Both the position numbers and the translations under genes were made by a program. Below the pieces are notes generated by a model. That model was not told the origin of the DNA, did not search any database, and was given only the letters and a program-made list of their open reading frames with translations. Below, in pieces: positions 22,817 to 32,400 of a stretch of DNA of 64,000 nt (positions within the stretch are counted from its first letter, which is position 1; each line of letters begins with the position of its first letter). The stretch lies in the NCBI GenBank assembly GCA_963848525.1, contig CAWKDZ010000005.1, positions 124,001 to 188,000 on the forward strand, in the 5' to 3' direction. Source of the stretch: JACCTU01 sp963848525. GTDB lineage: Bacteria > Actinomycetota > Thermoleophilia > Gaiellales > Gaiellaceae.

Positions 22817-22879
22817 ACGCGCAAACCACTGAAGCGCGGCCGCGTCGCGGCCGCGGTCACAGCGATCTCCGCGAGGGCC

Positions 22880-23269
22880 CTAGATCACTGCCTGCGTCTG
22901 CGTGACGCGGGCGACGTGCTTGCCGTCGGCGTCGCGCACGTCGGTCTCGACGACGATCGTCGTCCGACCACGGTGCAGCACGTGTGAGACGGCCTCGACG
23001 TGCCCTGCCGTGACCGGCCGGAAGAAGTTCGTCTTCGACTCGATCGTCGCGGTCGCCTGCGCGCCATCGGGCAGGTTCAGGTACGCACAGAGCCCGCCGG
23101 CAGCGTCGGCAAGCCCGATCAGCGCGCCGCCGTGGAGGATCCCGCCCGCCGTGCAGCGCGACTCGTCCCACGCGAGGCGCGCGCGCACCTCGTCCGGCGC
23201 GGCCTGCACGAGCTCGATGCCGAGCAGGCCCGCGAACGGCATCGCGCCGGCGAGGTCCTCGGACGTCAC
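22880..23269 (-). CDS. PaaI-family hotdog thioesterase
   Basis: A 129-residue hotdog-fold protein. The central helix and strand segment GGILHGGALIGLADAAGGLCAYLNL carries the PaaI/YbgC-type HGG motif. Then come ATIESKTNFFRPVTAGHVEAVS and VETDVRDADGKHVARVTQTQ. It hydrolyses acyl-CoA, typically phenylacetyl- or hydroxyphenylacetyl-CoA, as a tetramer; the exact acyl group is unknown. The start is GTG 23269. Confidence 0.85.
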   Translation of the reverse strand: MTSEDLAGAMPFAGLLGIELVQAAPDEVRARLAWDESRCTAGGILHGGALIGLADAAGGLCAYLNLPDGAQATATIESKTNFFRPVTAGHVEAVSHVLHRGRTTIVVETDVRDADGKHVARVTQTQAVI

Positions 23270-23493
23270 CGGCGGGATTCAAGCGCACGCGCCACATCCG
23301 GAGCCGAGATCAACACGGGAGGGCCCGGCCCCGAGCCGTCGGGGTCGAACCAGGCCCTCCCATGATGGGGTCCGAGGTGCGGCCCCCTCGAACCCCGTGA
23401 AGCTTTGCCAGCGAGCCGCCCGCGTGTCCTGACCCAAATGCGTCAAGCGCGATCGCCCTTGCGCTCGGACGCTCGCGGGGGGATCCTCGTCGT
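23270..23493. other. Intergenic region with no convincing feature
   Basis: 224 bp between the thioesterase start and the PAS-LuxR gene. Several GC-rich partial palindromes are present, but there is no open frame with coding character, tRNA fold or clear promoter box. It must contain the promoters of both flanking genes. Confidence 0.5.
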
Positions 23494-24084
23494 ATGTCGT
23501 ATCCGGGGGGAAGCATCGAAGAGCTCCGCCGCATCGCGCCGGACCTGGCGCCGTCGATCGCAAAGCTGACCGTGCCGGCCTACATCCTCGACCGCAACGG
23601 CATCGTGCGCTGGCTGAACCAGGCCGCCGTCGAGCACTTCGGCGACCTCCGCGGCATGCGCATCAGCCAGATCGTCGAGCCCGCCTACGCGGAGCTCGCG
23701 CGACAGGAGTTCACGTCCAAGATCCTCGGCACTACGGAGACGACCGATGCGACCGTCGCCGTGCGCACGGTCGACGGGCGAAGCGTTCGCATCGACGTCA
23801 GCTCGACGCAGCTCCTCGACCAGGGAACGGTCGTGGGCGTGTTCGGGCTCGCCGATCCTGCAGAGCTACCGGCCCGAGTGCAGACCGAGTCGGTTCACCT
23901 GACGCCGCGGCAGCTGGACGTCTTGCACCACCTCGCCACCGGTCTCTCGACCGAGAAGATCGCGGGCGTGCTCGGGATTGCGCCGGAGACGGTGCGCAAC
24001 CACATCCGCGGCATCCTCGCCAGCCTCGACGTGCACACGCGGCTCGAGGCGGTGATCCGCGGCCACGAGCTCGGCCTCGTCTGA
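23494..24084 (+). CDS. PAS-domain LuxR-family transcriptional regulator
   Basis: A 196-residue regulator. Residues about 20-120 form a PAS domain (TVPAYILDRNGIVRWLNQAAVEHFG, GRSVRIDVSSTQLLDQGTVVGVFGL). Residues about 132-190 form a LuxR/GerE HTH (LTPRQLDVLHHLATGLSTEK-IAGVLGIAPETVRNHI...LDVHTRLEAV). It has no receiver domain, so it is a one-component sensor. It lies between the 2-oxoacid dehydrogenase and lipoate genes and may regulate them, but no target site is seen. Confidence 0.9.
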   Translation: MSYPGGSIEELRRIAPDLAPSIAKLTVPAYILDRNGIVRWLNQAAVEHFGDLRGMRISQIVEPAYAELARQEFTSKILGTTETTDATVAVRTVDGRSVRIDVSSTQLLDQGTVVGVFGLADPAELPARVQTESVHLTPRQLDVLHHLATGLSTEKIAGVLGIAPETVRNHIRGILASLDVHTRLEAVIRGHELGLV

Positions 24085-24095
24085 GCCTCGGCGGT

Positions 24096-24101
24096 TACGC
24101 T
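24096..24101 (+). promoter_or_regulatory. -10 box, leaderless lipB
   Basis: TACGCT ends 6 nt before GTG 24108; no ribosome-binding site is present. Confidence 0.45.
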
Positions 24102-24107
24102 GGGCTC

Positions 24108-24785
24108 GTGGAGCGCCGCGCACACCTGCTCGACCTCGGCGTGACGCCGTACGGCGAGGCGTGGGAGCTGCAGCGCGCTCTGGCCGCCGAGGTCTCGCGT
24201 GGCGCGATCCCGGACACCGTTCTGCTCCTCGAGCATCCGCCGGTGATCACGCTGGGCCGTCGCGCCGACGAGGACGAGCTGCACGTCCCGGAAGGCGCAG
24301 CCGTCGAGCTGGTCGAGACAGACCGCGGCGGCAAGTCGACGTACCACGCGCCCGGTCAGCTCGTCTGCTATCCGATCCTCGACCTGAGCCGCCACGGCCA
24401 GGACGTGAAGAGGTACTGCCGCGACCTGGAGGAGGCGCTGATCGTCACCCTCGAGAGCTTCGGCCTCGCGGGTGTGAGGATCGAGGGCCTGACCGGAATC
24501 TGGTTGGAATCACCTCCCCGCAAGATCGCCTCGATCGGGATCCACATCCACAAGTGGGTGACGACGCACGGGTATGCGCTCAACGTCGACCTCGACCCTG
24601 CGCCGTTCACGGACTGGATCACCGCCTGCGGCCTCGAGGGCGCCGCGTTCACGACGATGGCGCGCGAGCTCGGCCGGCCGCTCACGGTCGACGAGGTGCG
24701 CGGTCCGGCCGCGAATGCGCTCGCCGAGGTCTTCGGACTAACGTTCGAGAAACAGCCCCATGCAGACCTCGCTGCCAGTCGCTGA
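24108..24785 (+). CDS. lipB: Octanoyl-ACP:protein N-octanoyltransferase LipB
   Basis: A 225-residue LipB that moves octanoate from ACP to the lipoyl domains of E2 and GcvH. Family motifs are EHPPVITLGRRADEDEL, ETDRGGKSTYHAPGQLVCYPILDL (the RGG-x-x-T-Y-H-G/A-PGQ box), the catalytic Lys in SPPRKIASIGIHIHKWVTTHG and the catalytic Cys in ITACGLEGAAFTTM. The start is GTG 24108. The lipA ATG lies 26 bp inside its 3' end, so the two are translationally coupled. Confidence 0.96.
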   Translation: MERRAHLLDLGVTPYGEAWELQRALAAEVSRGAIPDTVLLLEHPPVITLGRRADEDELHVPEGAAVELVETDRGGKSTYHAPGQLVCYPILDLSRHGQDVKRYCRDLEEALIVTLESFGLAGVRIEGLTGIWLESPPRKIASIGIHIHKWVTTHGYALNVDLDPAPFTDWITACGLEGAAFTTMARELGRPLTVDEVRGPAANALAEVFGLTFEKQPHADLAASR

Positions 24786-25680
24786 ACGGCCCCGCCGCCC
24801 GGAGTGGATGAAGGTCCGCGCGCCGAGCGCCGACGGTCGCTACTTCGACGTCAAGAAGCTGATCCACGGCGCCAGCCTGCACACGATCTGTGAGGAGGCA
24901 CGCTGCCCGAACATCGCCGAGTGTTGGGGCCGCGGCACCGCGACGTTCCAGATCCTCGGCGACACGTGCACGCGCGCGTGTCGCTACTGCTACGTCCACT
25001 CGGGGAAGCCCGAGGCTCCGCCGGACCCGCTCGAGCCGCTGCGGCTCGCGCAGGTCGCAGCGCAGATGCAGCTGAAGCACGTCGTCGTCACCTCGGTCGA
25101 CCGCGACGACGTGCCCGACCGCGGCGCCGGCCACTACGCCGCGACGATCCGCGCGCTGAAGAAGAAGCTCCCCGAGGCGAGCGTCGAGGTGCTCACGCCT
25201 GACTTCCTCGGCGTCGAGGAAGAGGCGCTGCGCACGGTGCTGGCCGCGCGCCCGGAGGTCTTCAACCACAACATCGAGACGGTGCGCAGGCTGCACCGCC
25301 GGATGCGCGGCGCCAAGGCGAGCTACGACAAGGCGCTCTGGCTGCTGCGGCGCGCGAAGGAGCTCGCGGACTACCCGGTGCTGACGAAATCGGGGATCAT
25401 CGTCGGCCTCGGGGAGACGAACGACGAGGTCGTCGAGACGATGCGCGACCTGCGCGCCCACGGCGTCGACGTCGTCACCATCGGCCAGTACCTCCAGCCC
25501 TCGCCGCAGCACGCGCAGATCGACCGCTGGGTGCACCCGGACGAGTTCCGTTGGCTGCGCGAGCAGGGAGAGGCGCTCGGGTTCGGCTCCGTCTTCGCGG
25601 GCCCGCTCGTGCGCTCGAGCTACCGCGCCGACGAGCAGCGCCACGCCGCCGAGACGGGCCGCGGCGCCGTCGCGTACTAG
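24760..25680 (+). CDS. lipA: Lipoyl synthase LipA (radical SAM)
   Basis: A 306-residue radical-SAM enzyme that inserts two sulfurs into protein-bound octanoate. The auxiliary cluster motif C-x4-C-x5-C (C44, C49, C55 in CEEARCPNIAECW) and the radical-SAM cluster C-x3-C-x2-C (C70, C74, C77 in CTRACRYC) are both present. So is the family C-terminal GPLVRSSYRADEQ with its conserved Ser. ATG 24760 overlaps lipB in another frame. A terminator follows 12 nt after the stop. Confidence 0.97.
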   Translation: MQTSLPVAERPRRPEWMKVRAPSADGRYFDVKKLIHGASLHTICEEARCPNIAECWGRGTATFQILGDTCTRACRYCYVHSGKPEAPPDPLEPLRLAQVAAQMQLKHVVVTSVDRDDVPDRGAGHYAATIRALKKKLPEASVEVLTPDFLGVEEEALRTVLAARPEVFNHNIETVRRLHRRMRGAKASYDKALWLLRRAKELADYPVLTKSGIIVGLGETNDEVVETMRDLRAHGVDVVTIGQYLQPSPQHAQIDRWVHPDEFRWLREQGEALGFGSVFAGPLVRSSYRADEQRHAAETGRGAVAY

Positions 25681-25691
25681 CGCAGGTAAAT

Positions 25692-25720
25692 GAAAGGGCC
25701 CCGCGCTGCGGGGCCCTTTC
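25692..25720. terminator. Bidirectional terminator between lipA and a subtilase gene
   Basis: The perfect 13-bp stem GAAAGGGCCCCGC/GCGGGGCCCTTTC has loop GCT and lies between convergent genes. The A/T arms give short U-like tracts in both directions. Confidence 0.75.
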
Positions 25721-25742
25721 GGTCGAACGAACTGCCGCGGGA

Positions 25743-28700
25743 CTACCTCAGCGTCAGTTCCTGGAGGTCCGCTTCCTCGCGGCCCGCCTTGTCGTCGTGC
25801 GTGACGATCATGGCACCCTTCGCCGGGGTCAGCGCCCACTCGGTCGGGTTGATCGTGAGCGGCACGTCAGCGTCCGCACCAGGTGCGAGGTCCTCAATGA
25901 ACATCCCCTGCGAGATCGAGGGGTTCCAGACGTTGAACTTCGCGGTTCCAGCGACTTCATCGACACCGCCGTTGACGAGGTCGAAGCTGATCGCGCCGTA
26001 GGTGATCCGCGGGTTCGTGGCCTGGCTCAGGCACGGCTCGCCCGTGCGGCACATCTGCGACGTCAGGAAGGGCAGCAGCAGCGTGGTGCCGTCGTGCGGC
26101 GCCCACGCGTTGAACGTCCGGCTCGCACCCGCGCTTCGGGTGCTGAACACGAACGTACCCATCACTCCGTCGAAGACGCCCGTCGTGATTGCACCGACGT
26201 CCACGCCGACCACGACGTAGTCGACGCTGCCGTTGTTGTCGACGTCGACCTCGATGTCGAACTCGTTCGTCGCCGCGTTCGACCAGCGACCGAACGTGCT
26301 CACTGCGAACACGAGCTGCCGCCTGGTCGCATCCGTGGCGGATGGGAACGGGTGCGACTGCAGACCGATGCCGTACAGGTCGTTGGAGACCCGCGCGGAG
26401 TCCTTCGGATCCTCGAGGCCCCACGCGTAGAAGTCGGCATCGCCGGCGATGGCGCCCCGGTTGGTGACCCGGACGTTCGCCGTCGGCGAGGAGGCCGGCA
26501 CGCTGTGCGTGGTCATCCTCGTGTTGACGTCCGACAGCGCCCGAGGAACGAGGTAGTACGGAACGCGCAGCATGACGCCCGCGTTCTGCCCCGCTCCCGG
26601 AGTCAGCGTGACGAGACCGGCGACCTCACGGAACGCATCAGTGTTGCCGGCAGTCCCGACAGGGATGTTCAGCCTCACCTGGAGGACCGCCTGACCGCCG
26701 CCCGGCACGGTCACGGAATCGGAGCTGAACGACACCGTGTGCGGAGAGCCCGCAGCGTTGGCCTGAGCCACGCCGAACGTGATCGCCGAGCTGCCGTGGT
26801 TCCGGATCGTGATCTGCTTCTGCTTCGAGTAATCACGTGCAAGCTCCTCGAAGCCGAAGTTCAACGTCGCCGTCAGCCGATCGCCGATCGCGACTGCCTG
26901 CGTCATCGTCGCGGGACCCGCCTGCGCGAGGCCCGTGCCGCCACGGCTCGTCCGGTAGCCCGTCACTTCGGACGGGTTGCCCGTGTTGACGATCGCCGCC
27001 TTGTAGTCCTCGGGATTCCCCCACGACGGGTGCGCCTGCTTGACGAGCGCCGCGATACCTGCGACGTGCGGCGAGGCCATCGACGTACCCGAGATGATCG
27101 TCCCGGCGTTCCCGCTGCCGGAGTCCGTGGACATGATGCTGACGCCCGGAGCGGTGATGTCCGGCTTCAGCCAGCTGTCACCCGTCCGGGGACCGCCCGA
27201 CGAGAACGACGCGAAGCCCTTGAAGCCCGGGTTCGTGAGGTTCGTTGGCGAGACGGTCACGCTCTGGCCCGTCACGAACTTCGCGTTGTCGGCGAGGCTG
27301 ACGCCGAGGAACGGGATCGTGACGATGAACGGCGTGCCGTCGTCGGGGTTCGAGGTGATCTTGCCCTCGAACGGCGGGAGCGCGTTCACGTTGTTGACCA
27401 TCAGGACCATCGTCGCCCCGGCCTGCTGGCCGAAGATCGCCTTCGCAACGCGAGCACAGACCCCGCGCTGGACGACTGCGATCGTGCCGGCCGGAAGCGG
27501 GCCGCCGAACGCGGCAACCGAGCAGCCGAGCGACTCGTTCACGGTCGGCGTCGCCGGGTCGTCGACGAGCTTCTTGACCGTGAGCGTCTGCGTCGTGAAC
27601 GGCTCACCGTTCGCATTGATCGCAGTCACCGGGCCGGAGGGCGTCGTGATGTTCGCGCCGGGAATCGTCTGGACCGGGTCGAGCGCCGCGGTCGAGATCG
27701 CCCCGGTGCCGGCACCCGGCGCTCCGGTGATGTACTGGCTCGGGCCGCTGTTGCCGGCCGAGGTCACGACGATGACGCCTGACTTGGCGGCGTTCGTCGA
27801 GGCGACCGCGGACGCGTCGTCGGCGGAGCCGAACGGCGAGCCGAGCGACATGTTGATCACGTCCATGTCGTTGTCGACCGACCACTCGATCGCGTCGACC
27901 GTGAGGTTCGTCGAGCCCAAGCAACCGAAGACACGGACTGCGTAGACGTCGGCCTTCGGCGCGACGCCCGGACCGACGTTCCACGTGTTGCTCGCGATCG
28001 TGGCCGCGTTGTAGGGCCCTGCGTAGGTCGCACCCGTGCCGAGCACGCCGAAGCCTGCGGCGGAGCCGGCGACGTGCGAGCCGTGCCCGTTGCAGTCGAG
28101 CGGGTTCGGGTCCGGATGCGGGACCTGCTGGGCAGCCGTACCGTCGGCGTTGTAGTCGTCACCGACGAGGTCGATGCCGCCCTTGACCTTCGGCGCCGCC
28201 GGCCCGAAGTGCGCCGGGTTGGCAGGGGCCGTGTCGGTCGCGTTCGCAGCGTTGTACGCCGCGACCGTGCCCGGGCCGCCGAAGTTCGCGTGCGTGTAGT
28301 CCACGCCCGTGTCGATGACCGCGACCTTCATGCCCTCGCCCCGGAAACCGGGGGTGCCGGCCCACACGGCGGGTGCGCCGACCATCGGCACGCCGTTGGT
28401 GTTGTCGGGCCTGTGGGCCTCGAGCACTGGCCGGACTGCGACGACTCCGGGGATAGCTGCCAGCGCCGCGACCTTGTCGTGCGCCGCGCGGACCTTGATC
28501 CCGTTGATCGCCGACTGGTAGGTGGTCAGCACCTCGGCGCCGGCCGCCTGGATCTGACCCTTGGCGGCTTCCTGCCGCCCGCGAAGGTCAGCCTTGATCT
28601 GCTCCTTCTCCGTCCGGCTGAGCCGCTGGCCGCGCTCGGCCTGCACCTCGGCGACGGAGTTGCCCTCGAGCTGGACCACGAACGTTGCGGGTGTCTGGTC

Positions 28701-28868
28701 CAACCCGAGCGGTGTGATCGCTGTCGCCTCCACCGTCCCGTCGGCAACCTGCTCGAACCTGTCCGCGCCTCCAGCGGAGACACGTGCACCGGCTGAGCCG
28801 ACGAGCGCGAGAAGCACGACGAGTGTGCCCGCAAGACTCAGCGCGAGCACAGATCGAATTCGCGTCAC
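25743..28868 (-). CDS. Secreted subtilisin-family (S8) protease with PA domain
   Basis: A 1041-residue exported subtilase. The signal peptide is RIRSVLALSLAGTLVVLLALVG, and the I9 propeptide spans about residues 60-155. The catalytic Asp186 is in KVAVIDTGVDYTH, His262 in CNGHGSHVAG and Ser (about 596) in GTSMASPHVAG, with the oxyanion Asn in TSAGNSGPS. A protease-associated (PA) insert lies around residues 430-540 (CSVAAFGGPLPAGTIAVVQRG). About 400 C-terminal residues form beta-sandwich modules (NHGSSAITFGVAQ). It would be released to degrade external protein. A RBS (GAGGGGAGAG) precedes ATG 28868. Confidence 0.93.
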   Translation of the reverse strand: MTRIRSVLALSLAGTLVVLLALVGSAGARVSAGGADRFEQVADGTVEATAITPLGLDQTPATFVVQLEGNSVAEVQAERGQRLSRTEKEQIKADLRGRQEAAKGQIQAAGAEVLTTYQSAINGIKVRAAHDKVAALAAIPGVVAVRPVLEAHRPDNTNGVPMVGAPAVWAGTPGFRGEGMKVAVIDTGVDYTHANFGGPGTVAAYNAANATDTAPANPAHFGPAAPKVKGGIDLVGDDYNADGTAAQQVPHPDPNPLDCNGHGSHVAGSAAGFGVLGTGATYAGPYNAATIASNTWNVGPGVAPKADVYAVRVFGCLGSTNLTVDAIEWSVDNDMDVINMSLGSPFGSADDASAVASTNAAKSGVIVVTSAGNSGPSQYITGAPGAGTGAISTAALDPVQTIPGANITTPSGPVTAINANGEPFTTQTLTVKKLVDDPATPTVNESLGCSVAAFGGPLPAGTIAVVQRGVCARVAKAIFGQQAGATMVLMVNNVNALPPFEGKITSNPDDGTPFIVTIPFLGVSLADNAKFVTGQSVTVSPTNLTNPGFKGFASFSSGGPRTGDSWLKPDITAPGVSIMSTDSGSGNAGTIISGTSMASPHVAGIAALVKQAHPSWGNPEDYKAAIVNTGNPSEVTGYRTSRGGTGLAQAGPATMTQAVAIGDRLTATLNFGFEELARDYSKQKQITIRNHGSSAITFGVAQANAAGSPHTVSFSSDSVTVPGGGQAVLQVRLNIPVGTAGNTDAFREVAGLVTLTPGAGQNAGVMLRVPYYLVPRALSDVNTRMTTHSVPASSPTANVRVTNRGAIAGDADFYAWGLEDPKDSARVSNDLYGIGLQSHPFPSATDATRRQLVFAVSTFGRWSNAATNEFDIEVDVDNNGSVDYVVVGVDVGAITTGVFDGVMGTFVFSTRSAGASRTFNAWAPHDGTTLLLPFLTSQMCRTGEPCLSQATNPRITYGAISFDLVNGGVDEVAGTAKFNVWNPSISQGMFIEDLAPGADADVPLTINPTEWALTPAKGAMIVTHDDKAGREEADLQELTLR

Positions 28869-29072
28869 TCTCTCTCCCCTCGTAATTGACTTCGCGGCGG
28901 ATTCCCTTTAGCCCGCCGGACCGGAAACGACCCTCGCGGCGTGAGCGCGTCGTTCCGTGCGCGTGCCCCGTCCCCCACGCTCCGATCAGCGTGCGGAGGC
29001 GGCGGAGAGTACCGAGAAATCGCCGCAAAGTAAAGGAGCGCAGCGGGCTCGAAGCGCGGGCATCATGTGGCC

Positions 29073-29387
29073 GTGAAGCTCATCGCGCTGGCAGCGATCG
29101 CTTCGATCCTGGCGGGGGGAGCCGCCAAGCCGAGCCTCCGCGCCGTCGACCTTCAACCCTTGACCGTTCGCGGCTCGGGCTTCAAGCAGCAGGAGAGGGT
29201 CAAGCTGCTCGTCTCCCTGCCCACGCGAGCGACGACGCGGAACGTGCGCGCCGACGTCCGCGGGCGCTTCAGGGTCGTGCTCGCCGCGCGGCTCGACCGC
29301 TGCGACAGCGCCGTCGTGCAGGCGCGCGGTATGCGCGGCAGCCGGGCGACGCTCCAGCTCGACGCGCTCGACTGCGTCTCCCCATAG
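29073..29387 (+). CDS. Small secreted protein
   Basis: A 104-residue protein with an N-terminal signal peptide (LIALAAIASILAGGAA, cleavage about residue 18) and a mature beta-rich domain: LTVRGSGFKQQERVKLLVSL, GRFRVVLAAR. There are two Cys, CDSAV and LDCVSP, that could form a disulfide. The mature part resembles IPT/TIG-like Ig folds found in exported proteins. It sits between two giant subtilase genes on the opposite strand. It starts at GTG 29073 (a GTG at 29067 is the alternative). Confidence 0.6.
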   Translation: MKLIALAAIASILAGGAAKPSLRAVDLQPLTVRGSGFKQQERVKLLVSLPTRATTRNVRADVRGRFRVVLAARLDRCDSAVVQARGMRGSRATLQLDALDCVSP

Positions 29388-29395
29388 AGAAAAGA

Positions 29396-29427
29396 GAGGG
29401 AGCCCCCGCCGAAGCGGGGACTCCCTC
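29396..29427. terminator. Terminator between the small secreted protein and the second subtilase
   Basis: An imperfect 14-bp hairpin, GAGGGAG-CCCCCGC with GCGGGG-ACTCCCTC (29396-29427), loop CGAA, lies between convergent genes. Confidence 0.6.
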
Positions 29428-29439
29428 GGTCAGCGCTTG

Positions 29440-32400
29440 CTAGTTGACGTTCTGGACGATCACGTCGCCGGAGCCGACGAGCACGTTCGTGTCCGTCCGC
29501 ACCTGGACGTTGCCGTACAGGACGCGTCCACTGCCCGGCGCGGCGTTCGCCGTCACCGTGCCCGGAACCGTCCAGGTCGCCCCGGCCGGCCGGAGCATGT
29601 TGGTGTCCGTGACCGTGATCGACCCGAGCGGCGAGGTCGTGAAGAACACGTCGATGTACTTGTAGGTCGTGGTCCCCGCGGGAACCGCGAACCCGTCGAC
29701 GGTGACCCTCCACGCGCCCGCTGCCGGGTTGGCGATCGTCACCGATTCCTCGGAGTCTCCGTCGGCGCTCTGCCCGGCGAGCACACAGGTGCCCGACGTA
29801 CAGTTGTAGACGAAGAGGTCGAGGTCCGCACCCGGGTCGGACGGGCTGCCGATCGTCGCGCGCAGCGACGTCGCCCCGGCCGGCACGGTCACGTCGGAGT
29901 TCTGGACCGCGTGATTCGCGATCGTCGGCGTGGCGATCCTCGCGCTCCCCATCGACCCGCCGACGGCCCGGCCGGTGAACGCGCCGAGCAGGTTCGTCAG
30001 CGTGTAGCTCCGGCTGACGGGAGTGCCGATCGTCGCCGAGGCGATCGTGTCGGGGTTCGGCTCGACCTTCGCCCCGAGGATCGACGCGGTGAGCGTGAAC
30101 GGCGCCGGCGCCGGGAAGGCGTCGGAGTTCCGCCGCGCGTCGATCGTGACCTCCCAGACACCCGCCTGCGGGTTCGTCACCGTGCGGCTGGTCGGGCTGC
30201 CCGTGATGCAGCCGCCCGGCGCGCCGTTGTAGCAGTTCGACACTGCGTTCGAGTCGATCGCGAGCCCGAACGGATGCCAGCGCAGGAAGCGGATCGCGCC
30301 GGCACCGGCCGCGTCGCCGCCGCCGGTCATGTCGACCTTCAGCGCCGGCGTGTTTGCCGGAACGCGGAAGAAGTAGTGCTTCGACTGACCCCGGGCGATG
30401 TCCCCCGTGATCGTCTGCGAGTAGCTCGGGGCCGTGAACGCGTACGGCGCGATCACCGTGTTCATGGTCGAGTACTCGATCCCCGGCGACGACGGGTCGT
30501 CGAGGGTGAGGATCGCCGAATGTGATCCGACGGCCGGTGTGATCGTCACCGGCAGCGTCGCCGAAGCGCCCTTGCCGAGCGTGATCGACGACGGCGCCGA
30601 GAACGTGCCGTCGTTGCCAACCCAGCCGACGTTGTACGTGATCGATCCGCCGGGACCGTCGTTGCGCGTGAACGTATACGTCCGCGCGTACGTCGTTCCG
30701 GCGGTCACACCCTCACGGTCGTAGATCCCGGTGCCGACGTTCGGCGTCGCCAGGAATCCGCTGATGATCGTGTTCACCGGCACCGTGCCGGTGATGTCGA
30801 CCGTCTTCAGGTTCGTCCTCAGCAGCTCCCAGGCCGCCTCGACGTTCATCAGCCCGAGCCCCTGGTCGTACGCCTGGAAGCGCGACGGGTCCAGGTAGCG
30901 GGCGGACGACAGCAGCGCCTGCCGGATCTGCGCCGGCTGGCGCTGGGCGCCGGCCTGCTTCGCCGCGCTCACCAGGAGTGCGCCGACGCCGGCCGCCTGT
31001 GGCGAGGCCATCGAGGTGCCGTTGAACAGTGAGTAGCCCGGGGGCAGCGCGTACGTGCCCGCGACCGGGCCGCCCGGCTGCCAGAGCGGCGTCGTCGAGA
31101 TCGCCGCGCCGGGCGCGACGAGCTTCGGCGAGAAACCGCCGTCCTCACGCGGTCCACGCGAGCTGAAGTAGTGCAGGTTGTCGGCAAACGGCATCGGCGT
31201 GCCGTAGTCACGCTCGTACGTGTCGGACGTGATGTACGCACCCATGCCGATCACGTTCGTGCACAGACCGGGGTCACCGGCGGTGTTCACGCCCGGGCCG
31301 CTGTTACCGGCCGAGAGGAACATCTGCACGTTCGACTGCTCGATCAGGCGGCCGTACAGCGCGCACCGAGCGTTGTTGCCGTCGTTGAGCGCCGGCAGTC
31401 CGCCGATCGACATGTTGATCACGTCGACGTTCGACTGCTTCGCGACGTAGATCATCCCCTCGAAGAGGGCGTGCGCGGTGCAGCCCGCGACGAACAGGCA
31501 GGCCCGCGACGACACGATCTTCGCGCCGGGCGCGGCACCGCTCATCTGCCCGCCGAAGAGCGCGTTCCCCGCTGCGATCCCGGCGACGTGGGAGCCGTGT
31601 GCACCCGAGATGACGCCCAGGTTGACGAACTTCGCGGGGCCGTTCGTCTGGACGACGAAGGGCAGACGCTCCTGCACGGCAGTGGCGGGGTTGTCCGTTC
31701 CGAACCACCCGAACTGCCTTGCGACCTTGTAGTCCTTCATCGCCGTCTGGTCGGCGAACGAGCGGTCCTGGTCGGTATCGACCCAGACGTTGCCGCTCGA
31801 AGCATCCCAGAGGATCCCGAAGAGCCCGCTCGAACCGGCGGGGTTGCCGTCGCGGTTGACGTCGTTGCCGAGCTCGCCTCCGAAGAGGGGGTTGCGCTCG
31901 TTGAAGTGGCCGATCCGGTAGCTCCCGGCCGACGGCGCCGTGTAGGTGAAGCCGCCGAACGCGAAGGAGCTCCCGCTCACCTGCGTTTCCATGTCGACCC
32001 ACGTCGGGTCATCGCCGTCGGCGGGATCGGTGCCCGTCACCCAGTCCACGATCTTCGGCTCACCCGTGCTCGTCGTCGTGAGGCTCGGATGGTCGAGCGA
32101 GATGCCGGTGTCGACGATGCCGATCGTCGTTCCCCGGCCGTCCCACGTCGGGTGCGCGTTCACGAACTGCGCCGCCTTCGTGTCCTGCGTCGGCATGTAC
32201 GGGTTCACGCGCGGCGTCGTGGCACCGGGCGCGGGCTGCGCTGCGACCGGGCTCACGCCCTCCGGCCGCGGGTCCGGCAGCGGGATCGTCTGGTCGACGT
32301 CGGCCGCTGCGACGCCGGGCAGGCCGACGGCCTCCTGGACTTTGTCGAGCGGGACCCGCGCCCGGACGTAGCCGAGCTGGTCGTCCCGGTACCCGACGGT

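Noticed and set aside
23330..23420. Possible degenerate tRNA with a TTCGA-like T-loop
   Set aside because: No acceptor or anticodon stem could be formed around it.
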